Source: Peronospora farinosa
Taxonomy: Eukaryota; Oomycota; Peronosporomycetes; Peronosporales; Peronosporaceae
Assembly (NCBI GenBank): GCA_947646735.1
Contig: CANTFK010000131.1
Location: 62,001-126,000 of the forward strand
DNA: 64,000 nucleotides
Reading direction: 5' to 3'
The translations under genes were made by a program, and so were the position numbers. Positions 1 to 10,488 of the stretch are shown one piece after another. Below the pieces are notes generated by a model that worked only from the letters and a program-made list of their open reading frames with translations, searched no databases and was not told the DNA's origin. How positions within the stretch are numbered: position 1 is the stretch's first letter; each line of letters opens with the position of its first letter.

Positions 1-49
1 TGATATTGAGTAACGATTTGTTTTCGTGTAGATTTGTTCATCAATCTCG

Positions 50-2395
50 GCCATCAAGTATGTCTTCAAATATGTATACAAAGACGATCGCACGACGGTA
101 GTGGTTCAAGATGATAACGAAATTCAGCAATACATTGACGCCCGCTATGTTTCAGCTCCAGAGTCGTGCTGGCGCATCTTTGGCTTTAAGATGCATGATT
201 ACTACCCTCCAATTCAACGCCTGCAGGTGCATTTGCCCGACCAGCAACAAGTTGTGTTTAACGCTAACTGAGCTTGGTGGCTGCAGTGAACAATGCGCAA
301 GCGCGTAAAACGACACTCACACAGTGGTTTGAGCTCAACCGCCTAAACATAGATGCCCAAGAGACAACTTACTTGGATTTTCCGTCACGATTTGTCTGGA
401 TCATAAACAGAAAACAGTGGACGGTGCGAAAACGAGGAAAGTGTGTCGGTCTTCTTTATTTTGTGAGCCCCAAAGCTGGGGATCGATATTTCCTACGGAC
501 GTTGCTGACAACTGTGAAGGGAGCAAAATCTTACGAGGACTTGCGAACATATAATGGCTTGCAGTACGAGACGTTCAAGGCGGCGTGTGCTGCACGTGGA
601 TTGTACGAGAACGACAAAGAATGGGAGCAGTGTCTACAAGAAGCAGCGGAGATGCAGAGTGGTGGTAAACTGCGATCCCTGTTTGTCACAATTATAATCC
701 ATGGACCGCCTGCTAATCCGCGCCATTTATGGGATATTTTTCAGCATCATTTATCGGACGATTTGGCGCACCGACTTCGCCAGGATGGAAATGCAGAGCT
801 GTCATCTGACCAGATCACGAGTTTGGCCCTTCACTTGATAGCAAATCTTTTGGCTCTTTTGCGAAAACCTTTGCTGACTTCAGTCTGCCCACTCCTGAGT
901 ATCAAATGGAAGAGCCACAGGGAAATCGCCTATTGCAGAACAGCTGGCATTCAGCAAAGATGTGTTAAAAGAAAAGGCAGAAGAAGAGGTGCAGAGTTTG
1001 AACGAGGAACAGCTTCACATTCATCGTGAGATTATTGAATCCTGCAACAAGGAGCAAGGTGGTATTTTTTCATTGATGGACCCGATGGAACGGGCAAAAC
1101 ATATTTAGAGAATTTACTTCTCAAGTCTGTGCGGGGTCTAGGACACTTTGCGCTGGCAGTGGCTTCATCTGGAATTGCAGCATTGCTTTTAAATAATGGA
1201 CGCACTGCTCACTCTCGATTTAAGATCCCAATTAATCTGAAGCCTCACTCTGTGTGCTCTATAAGCAAACAAAGTGATCTTGCAGGAATGCTACGCCTCA
1301 CGAAGCTAATTATTTGGGACGATGCACCAATGATGAGTAAGTTTGCGTTCAAGGCCGTCGACCGGACACTTCGCGATGTCACCGATAAATCTGACGTTTC
1401 GTTTGGTGGAATCAAATTTGTGATGTGCGGCAATTTTCGCCAGATTTGCCTGTTGTAACAAAAGGCATGCGTCCTGATATTGTTGCCGCGTCGATTAAGG
1501 TGTCCTATCTATGGAGTTGTTTTAAAGTTTTCAAATTGCGTCAGAACATGCGCGCAACTAATGATGAGCGACTTGAAAATCTTGGGAATCGCACTTTCGC
1601 AGATTGGTTTTTAGCACTTAAAGAAGATCGGCTGGAAAAATTTGACGACGACCACGTCCAGTGTCCATCGTCTATGGTTGTCCATAATAACACGGTGGAA
1701 GAACTTCTAAACACAATTTATGATGGTGTTGCAGATATTACTGAACATGCAAATCAGGAATACTTTAGCAGCCGGGTCATCCTTGCCGCCCGCAATGATG
1801 CTGTTGCTGAAATTAACATGGCGGTGCTGAATAGAATTGGGGGGGGCATATATGAATACTTGAGCGCAGATAAGGTGGACGACGAAGAAGGTGCAAATGT
1901 TTTGCCCACCGAATATCTAAACAGGTTGGAAGTGAGTGGGTGGCCACCTCATCGACTTAGGTTGAAAATTGGAACTCCAATTATGCTCTTAAGGAACTTA
2001 GATACGACACACGGGCTATGCAATGGAACTCGACTAATCGTTCGTCGGTGTTCAGCACGTGTGATTGGAGCTGTGGTACTACATGGTGATCACGCGGGCT
2101 ATGTTACGTACATTCCGCGCATCGCCTTAGTCACCGAGAAATCTGGCCTTCCGTTTCCAGTTCGGAGGAGGCAGTTTCCCGTACGAGTGGCCTACGCAAT
2201 GACGATAAATAATTCTCAAGGGTAGACACTACAAAAGGTCGGCATTTTTTGGCTAGAAATGTATTCTCGCATGGACAGTTATATGTTGCCTTCTCACGTG
2301 CCACAGCAGCGAAGAATGTGTTTGTGCATTTGCCCGCTGATTCGAAAGAGCAACAGTTGATGCGAAATGTTGTCTTTGAGGAAGCCTTACGTTAA
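50..2395 (+). pseudogene. Helitron Rep/helicase gene, 3' part, decayed
   Basis: This is the C-terminal part of a Helitron replicase-helicase, the protein that moves rolling-circle transposons. Bases 50-268 encode the end of the Rep-side conserved region (VKY-like start, YIDARYVSAPESCWRIF, then RLQVHLP). From 274 the usual linker follows (RYFLRTLLT, GAKSYEDLRT, TFKAACAARGL). A PIF1-type helicase follows: P-loop GPDGTGKT near 1080-1102, IIWDDAPM near 1315, CGNFRQ near 1430, and the late motifs AYAMTINNSQG and QLYVAFSRA near 2190-2300. At least four frame breaks or stops interrupt it (about 266, 1030, 1440 and 2223-2255), so it is dead. The 5' end lies outside the window. Family identification is firm; the copy cannot make an intact protein. 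Confidence 0.9.
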
Positions 2396-2399
2396 GCTT

Positions 2400-5022
2400 G
2401 CATTTTTCTTAATACAAATACAGCCGCCTTTCATTGTTTTTCATGCTTTTTAATTTACCAAGGTCACCTATTAATTAAAAGAAAAGTGATGGGCCCGCAT
2501 ACTGTCAGCGTAGTATTTGCGCTCCTATCTATCAGAACTACGGGTAAACACCCTAGCAAATCGCTGCGTTTTTAAGATGCCTATTCATATTAGTTCGACC
2601 GTCGGAACCATGAATGAACACCCTTATTTGGTGCAGAACTCCATATAATTTATACATAATAAAGCGAACACTCTCCTTACCCTATCTCAGCATACAAAAG
2701 CTGTTAGACTTACATTCAGTCCTTTATATAATTAAATCTACAATTATGGTCTGCGCGCACCTATTTTTCAGAACGACGGGTGATCGATCACCTTTACTTA
2801 TTTGTTAGAAACGATCGGGTATTTCAAGTTTCGAGATTTATGTGCTTTACCGTAAGACGGTGTCACCTGCCTGATCGGCTGTCTGACAGCTTGACATGTG
2901 GGACCACGAGGAGAGGATTGTGCAGATGGGACTGGGGAGAGACAGGGCAACAGCATGATAAATGGGACGACCAAGCAACAACTTGACAGTTGGGACAGGG
3001 CGATACGGCTGCAATGTGTTACGAGATGGGCAGGTAAGATCAGTACCATCTGACAAGTACATGGTCAAGTTGCTAGCATGCATGTTGTAGTATTAACAAA
3101 CGAAAGTAGTGAATGCTATGTATAATTTACTTTTAATTCTACCTACTTCTGCGGAGGTGCATCGTTCCATTTCCTACATCTTTACTAGTAAGGTATGCAC
3201 ATTTTCATCATTGTTAATTTCAATTAGTAATTTATATGAGGCTAAGCAAAGAATTTCGTCGGATATCCATCTATAGAATGAGGTATCATGAATGAAATTT
3301 GTATTGTGAATCTATATAATAACTCCGTCCATCATGCACTATATATAAATGGAAAATGCACGGAACGACGGAAACACATTGCATTTCATACTCATCACTT
3401 TACCTTAGCCGACCCGATATTCTAATGTAAATTAATGCCTATCTATACTACTTTGCACCGTCGGTACGACGGCTGAACACCCTAAATGGTACAATATGCT
3501 ATTAGGGTAGAGTTCGCCGTCCTTTTCGTCGAAGTGACAGGCACACACCCTAGCAGCGTCGACTTCGCGCAGCATTCCATCGAAACGACGTGATATAAAC
3601 TCAATAAAGAAACTATTTTAGTAGACTTCGCGTACTAAATTCGCGGAAATGACGCGTAAACACCCTAGCAAATTGCTGCGTCTAAGCCTATATATGCAAC
3701 TTCGTACTATTGGAACGACGGGTGATCAAATGAAAAATTGACGAATAGAAGAGTTACATTGACCTTCATATCCATCTTTACCGCAAGCCAATCTAATTAT
3801 CTAACGTAAGTTAATGGGTTTACAGGTCAAAAGGCAGACCATGTTCGTTGATACGACGGGTGATACCCTAACTTTCGAAACGACAGGTACATATTGACCT
3901 TCATACACATTACCTTTGAACGAATCAATTACGTAAGTCAATATACGATCAGCGTCAAATTTGTGCACCTATCGGTCGAAACGACGGGAACACCCCCATG
4001 TATGTTTTAATAACATAGAACCATGTCCGTCGGAACGACGGGTACATACCCTAGTCTATATAATAAAAGAATACTGTCCGTCCGTCTGTCTGTCCGTGCG
4101 ATCCTTTTCCGGCATTCGAATTGGCTACTTTTGCATTTTTCGCTAATTTTGGATTGGCTAATTTTGCAATTTTGGCTCATTTTGCAATGGCAGACTTTGC
4201 ATGTTGCACTATTACTACATATGCAGATATCCATATCAGAGAATTAATGTGTCGTGCTTCTGTCTATAACATTAATATACGAAACGATGGCACACATATG
4301 TGTTTATATTCATCACTACATATTGCAATATCAAACGCAGCTTTTTTAAATTATTAGATGAGACACATGTTAAATTTTTTTATCATAACATGGGCTCAGT
4401 CCTCAAATAAACTTTAAACCTTGGCATTGGCAAAATCAAGTGTTGTCATCAGGTTGAATTGGTATCAATTACGATAAGTGAAGTGACCCATATGTATTGT
4501 GTCATACTTATTTAGATTTCTAAATCAACCGGATGTTGTAAAGTAAAAAGATGGGTACGAATGTTAAAAGCAGGCTTCCATACCGTGTCCGTCGAAACGA
4601 CGGGTGCAGATTGACCTTTGGAACGACATATACACTGTGCTATTCTTACACATTGACCATCAACTATATTAATTTACTTAAGTAAACCGGATATATAATA
4701 AGGTAAAATGGTGGGTCAATATGCCTTCAGCGCAAAATTTGCGCACCTGTCCGTCGGAATGACAGGTTAACACCCTAGACCTTAGTATTAAAAAGATGCA
4801 TACAGGCTGAAAGTAGCATGAAAAAAGCTGATTGACACACCAACATTCGGTCCTTTCATATAATTAATTTTATATTTATGGTCCGCTCGGACCTTTCCGT
4901 CGCAACGTCGGATGAACACAACTACTTATTTGCAGTAACGTAAGCAGATTTCCATCTCTGTTATTTAAATTAGTAATATGTAACAGGTATAGCAATATAT
5001 TTCGTCGGACATCCATCTACAG
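2400..5022. repeat. Palindromic-motif array, part I
   Basis: AT-rich non-coding DNA with no credible gene. A motif recurs about every 50-150 bases: CCGTCG, loop GAA, CGACGG, then GGGTG, AA, CACCC, then TAG or TAA, often followed by CAAATCGCTGCG. Clear copies are near 2534, 2770, 3459, 3519, 3640, 3709, 3850, 3970, 4027, 4585, 4750 and 4890. Longer units also repeat: the segment around 3250-3460 recurs at 4990-5022 continuing at 28606, and again at 29935. Bases 3700-4050 are almost identical to 28985-29340. It begins about 130 bases after the Helitron gene and is the left half of a locus split by the composite retroelement. Confidence 0.75.
4055..4320. mobile_element. Insertion of about 265 bp within the array
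   Basis: The two array halves align across ...ACCCTAG followed by TATTGCAATAT, but here 265 extra bases lie between these words; the matching site near 29340-29345 lacks them. The insert begins TCTATATAATAAAAG, runs into a TCCG/TCTG-rich stretch, and contains the palindrome ACACATATGTGT near 4291. It is probably a small non-autonomous transposon. A TC start directly after CTAG resembles a Helitron 5' end, but the 3' end lacks a clear CTRR, so the class is uncertain. Confidence 0.45.
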
Positions 5023-5027
5023 GAGTG
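5023..5027. repeat. Left target-site duplication GAGTG of the family B composite
   Basis: GAGTG precedes the first bases of the family B LTR at 5028 and recurs at 28601-28605 right after the last LTR. Array sequence matching an uninterrupted unit elsewhere (29935-29975) continues on the far side. The 23.6 kb between is therefore one insertion event plus later nesting and duplication. Confidence 0.85.
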
Positions 5028-5041
5028 TGTAACAGGGCAAC

Positions 5042-5682
5042 TGTAACGGGGTTACACGACGGTTGTAACGTCTTTCCGAGAGTTTACGCTTAAATTCTCC
5101 TTTGTATTGCATATAATGCATTATTATACTTCTCGTTAGAGAGGTATTAAGTATGAGCGTTATAATACGGTATTCGGTAATACCGTATCTTATCGATTGG
5201 GATTCGATAAATCACTAACGCTGTATTAAGTACATCATACACAGATGTTTAGACGATACGTCGTCCAATAGCAAAGTCTGCATATAATAATTACTATAAT
5301 AGTAATTAATCTAGTGTAGTGTACTTAAAGTAGGACTATTCATAATATCTTAAAGCATAAATAAAATCAGTTCTCCTTTTGAGTTTAAGATCGCAAGTCG
5401 TTCTGACTTGTTCTCTTGTGCACTTCGTGCGTTGGTTCTCTGAACCCCTAAGCTTCTAGCTTGTTCTTGCACTCTGTGCGTTGGTTCTCTGAACCTTAAG
5501 CATATTGCTTGATTGATTAAAAGTCTCTTTCCTAGTTCCTTAGAACAGGGTGACTTTAAGTCGTTTAATTAGTTCTTCAGAACTAAGTGGCTTTTAGCCT
5601 TCACTCTATTTAGTTCTCTAGAACTAAGAGGCTTCCAGCCGAAAGTCTTCCTCTGGCTAAAGAGCTGTGTAGCTCCGCTACA
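5042..5682 (+). repeat. 5' LTR of family A
   Basis: Long terminal repeat, 641 bp, identical by eye to 12337-12977 except about one base. From 5394 to the end it is a chain of perfect short hairpins. Examples are CAAGTC/GACTTG at 5394-5410, GGTTC-TCT-GAACC at 5434-5446 and 5483-5495, TTAGTTCT/AGAACTAA at 5569-5586 and 5610-5627, and GTGTAGC-TCC-GCTACAC at 5667-5683 across the LTR end. It should hold promoter and polyadenylation signals; none is assigned. Confidence 0.92.
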
Positions 5683-5684
5683 CT

Positions 5685-5696
5685 TGGTAGCACTTG
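5685..5696 (+). promoter_or_regulatory. Primer-binding site, family A
   Basis: TGGTAGCACTTG lies two bases after the LTR. TGG pairs with the CCA end of a tRNA; the next bases imply an acceptor ending ..GCTA before CCA, as in initiator methionine tRNAs. The same site occurs in families B (13584, 42131) and C (62160-62171, minus strand). Confidence 0.75.
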
Positions 5697-5742
5697 TAGT
5701 CAATCCTACACCTGAGTCTTTAAAGACTGACCCTCTGTGAGA

Positions 5743-6744
5743 ATGGAGAATCAAAATCACCTCTCTGAGGCACAGCGACTCGCCTTAGATAAACTATCGG
5801 CGTTCGTCGGGCCCGATCAAATCGAGGCGATTTTGGCCCAAGGCCCCGAGGTTCTAAATGCTCGTCTTGAGGCCTTTATGCGTTATGAGGCAACGCTCCT
5901 CGGGCAGGTCCATGACCAGGCAGCGTCAGCCGCGCCTATACAGTACATTCCGGTACCTGTGACCGATGCAGAGCCAAAGGCTCGTCCACTTGTTTTAAGT
6001 GTCAAGACCTTCGAGGGGAAGGAGGGAGAAAACCTTCTCCTCTGGATCCGAGAAGTTGAAATGGCAATGGATGCCGCCATGCTTGCATCCGATAAGCAAC
6101 GAGTTGGCTTGGCCATTTCTAAGCTCGGTGGAAGAGCTAGAGAGTGGGCTCTAACGAGCGGTGTCTCTGTAAATGCTGCATTTCCCACATGGGAGATGCT
6201 TAAAAAGCAATTAACTTGTGTGTTTGCACCGCCTAATCAGGCTTATCGTGTGCGCTCACGCTTCCTAGCTACCCGACAGGGTAAGAAGGAATTGTCGGAC
6301 TATGTCCAAGAGTTGAGAACTCTCATTGCTGCTATGCAGCAAGACCCACTGGCAGAGGAAGTCCGAGTAACCATTTTTATGGAGGGACTTCGCACTGGGG
6401 TCGCCAGGACGGAAGTTTTCCGTGTCCAGCCTTCAACTTTTGAGGAGGCAGTAAGCGTAGCATTTAACGCTGAATTCAATTTTAAATCTGCTCGATATGG
6501 TCTGCCCTGGTATCAATCAAATACCTCTAATAGGGCGGAACCCATGGACCTCAGCCATGCTGAAGAAGCTGAGCTTCAAGCTGCTGAGCAGAAAGGTAGC
6601 ATCCGTAGATGTTACATGTGCGGAAGCACTAGGCATCTCCGCCCTAACTGTCCGTTGCGAAAGCAACGTTCAAATCGGCAAAGCCGAAGCCCTGCTCCTA
6701 GCCAAAAGGCGAGCACCGCAGGGGAAAATGTCGACTCCCAGTAG
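5743..6744 (+). CDS. gag: Gag polyprotein, family A
   Basis: Capsid/nucleocapsid precursor that packages element RNA into virus-like particles. The first ATG is at 5743. The frame is intact, about 333 residues. The central region is a retrotransposon gag domain ([20 protein letters not shown], then [12 protein letters not shown]). Near the C-terminus is a zinc knuckle [14 protein letters not shown] (CX2CX4HX4C), followed by a basic, serine-rich tail. The stop TAG lies inside a GC-rich hairpin (6736-6765). The pol frame, one base back, is open from 6702, so gag and pol overlap by about 43 bases. No obvious X-XXY-YYZ slippery heptamer was seen there. Confidence 0.93.
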   Translation: MENQNHLSEAQRLALDKLSAFVGPDQIEAILAQGPEVLNARLEAFMRYEATLLGQVHDQAASAAPIQYIPVPVTDAEPKARPLVLSVKTFEGKEGENLLLWIREVEMAMDAAMLASDKQRVGLAISKLGGRAREWALTSGVSVNAAFPTWEMLKKQLTCVFAPPNQAYRVRSRFLATRQGKKELSDYVQELRTLIAAMQQDPLAEEVRVTIFMEGLRTGVARTEVFRVQPSTFEEAVSVAFNAEFNFKSARYGLPWYQSNTSNRAEPMDLSHAEEAELQAAEQKGSIRRCYMCGSTRHLRPNCPLRKQRSNRQSRSPAPSQKASTAGENVDSQ

Positions 6745-6765
6745 GCGCGGGGCGCCCTACTGGGA
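6736..6765 (+). promoter_or_regulatory. Hairpin enclosing the gag stop, family A
   Basis: Perfect 10-bp arms TCCCAGTAGG (6736-6745) and CCTACTGGGA (6756-6765) around a GC-rich 10-base loop. The gag stop TAG (6742-6744) is in the 5' arm. Equivalent hairpins mark the same junction in families B and C. It probably acts in moving ribosomes from gag to the -1 frame pol, but the mechanism is inferred. Confidence 0.6.
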
Positions 6766-6830
6766 AAGAACTAAGTTCTGTTGAATCTTTAGGAGGTAAA
6801 GGTAAACAGGGCTTAGCCCCAGGTGGTTCT

Positions 6831-9800
6831 GTGGATGCTCCCATAGAACAAAATTACAAGCCAGGCTTGTTGGTTGTGTCGGCAACCGTTAAGGGTTTTG
6901 AGAAACCCTGGTCAATTTTAATTGACTCAGGGGCGTCAGGGAATTATGTCCGACGTCGCTCCCTTGAGGGGAGTCAGCTGTATGCTGAGGCGCTGGAAGC
7001 GCAAGAGGGTGACAGTATAACCGTACGTCTCGCGACTGGTGTACGTGTCACCGTTCCTAAAGTTCCGTTGAACTTAGGTGTGAAATTTTTAGATTTCAAT
7101 AGCGTTGAACGCTGTCTTGTCCTAGATTTGGACTCGAGATATGATCTCATTCTCGGTATGGCCTGGCTGGAACGCCATGAGCCGTGGATCGATTGGAGAT
7201 CCAAAATCTTAGGCGCAACGCGCGATGTTCCTAGCGAAGCTTTGGAGAGTCATGAACCCACCTTCGCTAGAAAACAAAAGTGCTATTGGCGCGAGCCATT
7301 AACTGATTCAGTTAATGTGCTGGACATTGGAGTGTCTGAGTTGATAAACTCCGATGTCAACAATAATAGTGTCGAGCAGAGCTCAATGACACTTAGTGGA
7401 ACGGCACGTACTCCGTTAAGTGATACTCATAGTAATATTGGCTGTAAATGCGATTCACTAGATGTCGATAATGACATCGGCTCTCGTATAGAGCAAGTTA
7501 AGGTCAATGACCTTGTTAGTGAAGTCACTGGTACTAGTGACCCACTGGATTTTGGTAATGACATCGGCTCTCGTATAGAGCGAGTGAAGGTCAATGACCT
7601 TGTTAGTGAAGTCACTGGTACTAGTGACCCACTGGGTGTCGGTAATGACATCGGTCTCGTATAGAGCGAGTGAAGGTCAATGACCTTGTTAGTGAAGTCA
7701 CTGGTACTAGTGACCCATTGGGTGTCGGTAATGACATCGGCCCTTACATAGGGCAGGTAAACGACAAGGGGTCTGTTGACCTTGGGGACGATAACATCCC
7801 AAGTACTTTGAAGAGTACGGTCTCGTCAAGGAGACGGCAGCGTCGCCAGATGGCGGCTGCGAGACGCAAAGCGTCTGTTTTATCGCATAGTAATGTCAAT
7901 GACCAGTTGTACACCCTGGTCAACGGAGTGACAGGTGATGTGGATGGTGAGGTTGACCTTGAGGCCCTCCCATCATTAAATGCTCTTTTAGAGCTAGGCG
8001 AAATGTCTGTGGATGAATTTCATCAGGCCTTGAAGGCAGGTGCTCTGTCCGATATGGTGGTCATTCGACCTAACCTCGAGCTGAACTCATCCTCGCTTGT
8101 CGATGAGACAGTCCTTGAAGATACCAAAGCGGCACTAAGTGCACGTAGTGGGGCATCTATTCTAAAGGACCCTTCAGATCCCTACTATTCTTTGGTAAAA
8201 GAATTCCAGGACGTGGTGTGTCACGATCCACCGTCGGTTCTACCACCTGATAGGGGCGTACGTCATGAAATTGACTTGGTTCCCGGAACCAAATACTGCG
8301 TAACACGGCAGTGGACTTTACTCAAAGAACAGTGTGACGTCATTGACGAGTTCTTTCGTGCAAAGCACGCGGCGGGCATGGTGCGTGAGAGAAAATCTTC
8401 GCACTCGACACCCACTTTCTGTGTTAAGAAACCAAATGGTAAATGGCGTATCGTTCATGCTTATAATAAGCTCAATGCGGCCACTATACCTGCACAGACA
8501 CCGATACCTAGAAAGGATGTTCTTCAGAACAATATGGTCGGTTGTACCATGTACAGTGCGCTCGACTTAGTCGATGGTTATTACCAATTGCTCATGCGAG
8601 CTAGTGATATTCCGCTTACTGCTGTTAGTACTCCGAGCGGTATGCTCTGGGAGTGGTTAGTGATGCCCCAAGGGCTATCTAATGCTCCGGCTACGTTTAA
8701 CCGTTTGGTGACGCAATTGTTTCGACCCCATCGAAGTTATGCACAGACGTATTTTGATGACATTTTTGTCCATAGCCGAGCTGAACATGGGCGGTCAGAT
8801 ATTGAGAACCATATTGTTCATTTACGAGCAGTGCTCGAGTGCATGCGCACTAATAAATTATATGCTAATGCATCTAAGTGCATCTTCGGGGCCGAAGAAA
8901 TTCCCTTTCTAGGGTGCTTCATTGGGAAGCGAGGACTACGAGCGGATCCCGCCAAAGTCAAAGCCATAGTCGATTGGCCTGTTCCACAATCTCAGAAGGA
9001 CTTGCGTAAATGGCTTGGCCTTGCCAATTACTTACACAAGTATAGCGAAAATTACGCTGATATGGCTCGGCCGTTATCCAATCTCCTTAAAAAGGATGTG
9101 GAATGGTGTTGGCATGCCGAACACGAAAATGCTTTTCAAGCAGTGAAGGCAAGCCTTCTACATGCTCCTATTTTGGCTTTGCCAGACCCTGACCGACCGT
9201 TTAGCGTCGTCTGTGACGCATCGGATTTTGCCATTGGCAGTGCTCTGTTACAATCAGATGATGAAGGCCGTGAGCGTGTAATCGCTTTTGAATCTCGCCA
9301 GCTGAAAGCTGCAGAAAAGAACTATCCAGTTCACGACAAAGAGCTACTTGCGATGAAGTATGCCCTGGTCAATTTCAGAGTTCATCTGCTGGGCTCAAAG
9401 CCTTTTGTGATCTATACCGATCATGCGTCGTTACGCACTGCGACTCAGTCGCCGCATCTCTCGCAGAGAATGGCCAGATGGCTGTCATTCTTTGCCGAAT
9501 ATAACTTCGAGGTGAAATATAAGCCGGGCAAGCAAAATGCTTTGGCTGATGCGTTGTCACGCAGACCTGATTATGAGCTTGCTCATGTGACGACGTTGTC
9601 GTCTTCTATCACCGATCTCATTCGTACGGCGTATGCTAAAGATGATCACTGTATAGCGTTGCTACATGCTCTTGGCAGTGAGGAGTTTAAAGACTCGAAC
9701 ATTAAATTGTCGGCACGATTGCGTGCAAGCCTCCACCGATATTCTATCGATGGGGGGCTGTTGTACTATCGTACAGATGTAGCGGATCCTCCGCGTATTG

Positions 9801-10486
9801 TAGTTCCTCATGACGAGGACCTGAAGCATCGTATCCTCTATGAGGTACATGACACCGCCATCGGTGGTCATTTGGGTCGTGAAAAGACCTATGGGGCAGT
9901 ATGCCAAAGTTATTGGTGGCCCAAATTATACAAATGGGTGAGCACATATGTGCGTACGTGTGAAACGTGTCAGCGGGTGAAACCCTCGCCCCATTCGGCA
10001 GCGCCGCTGGCTAGTTTGCCTATTCCCACTGGGTGCTGGGAGTCCATTAGTATGGACTTTGTATTTGGCCTACCGAAAGATTCGCATGGCAATACAGGTA
10101 TTGTGGTCTTTGTTGACCGTTTGAGCAAGATGGCTCACTTAGCGGCTGTGCCAGATTCGATCGATGGTGTGGGTACAGCGGAGCTGTTTATCGATCGGGT
10201 GTTTCGCCAACATGGCTTGCCAGTGGCAATTATTTCTGATCGTGATCCTCGTTTTACGAGTAAATTTTGGAAGTCCGTCTTCCAGGTGCTGGGCACCCGT
10301 TTGGACATGTCCACGGCGGATCATCCGCAGACCGATGGTCAAACCGAACGCGTAAATCGCGTTGTTGAAGATATCCTACGCAGCGTTTGTGCTGAAACGC
10401 CTAAGCGTTGGAGCTCTATGCTCCCTGTAGTTGAGTTTGCACTCAATAATTCCGTGCACGCCTCCACCGGCTACACTCCGTTCTAG
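6831..10486 (+). pseudogene. pol: Pol polyprotein, family A: protease, RT, RNase H, integrase
   Basis: The protease active site is ILIDSGASGNYV near 6915. A tandem-repeat linker follows (7471-7742). One base lost near 7655 (TCGGTCTCG where sister repeats have TCGGCTCTCG) shifts the frame at 7664. From 7670 the frame runs 938 codons: RT with AYNKLN, the catalytic box YFDDIFVHS near 8750 and [10 protein letters not shown]; RNase H with [15 protein letters not shown] and YTDHASLRT; integrase with an HHCC zinc region ([20 protein letters not shown]) and a DDE core ([29 protein letters not shown]). A TAG at 10484 follows a small deletion after GYTPF. Apart from these two lesions it looks functional. 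The true protein should start through the gag junction, not at an internal codon. Confidence 0.92.
7471..7742 (+). repeat. 87-bp tandem repeat between protease and RT, family A
   Basis: Unit starts at ATGACATCGG occur at 7471, 7558, 7645 and 7731. Spacing is 87, 87 and 86 bases, that is 29 codons with one base missing in the third unit, which breaks pol. The encoded unit contains [15 protein letters not shown]. Each unit also holds perfect inverted repeats such as AGTGA-AG-TCACT. Confidence 0.9.
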
Positions 10487-10488
10487 TC

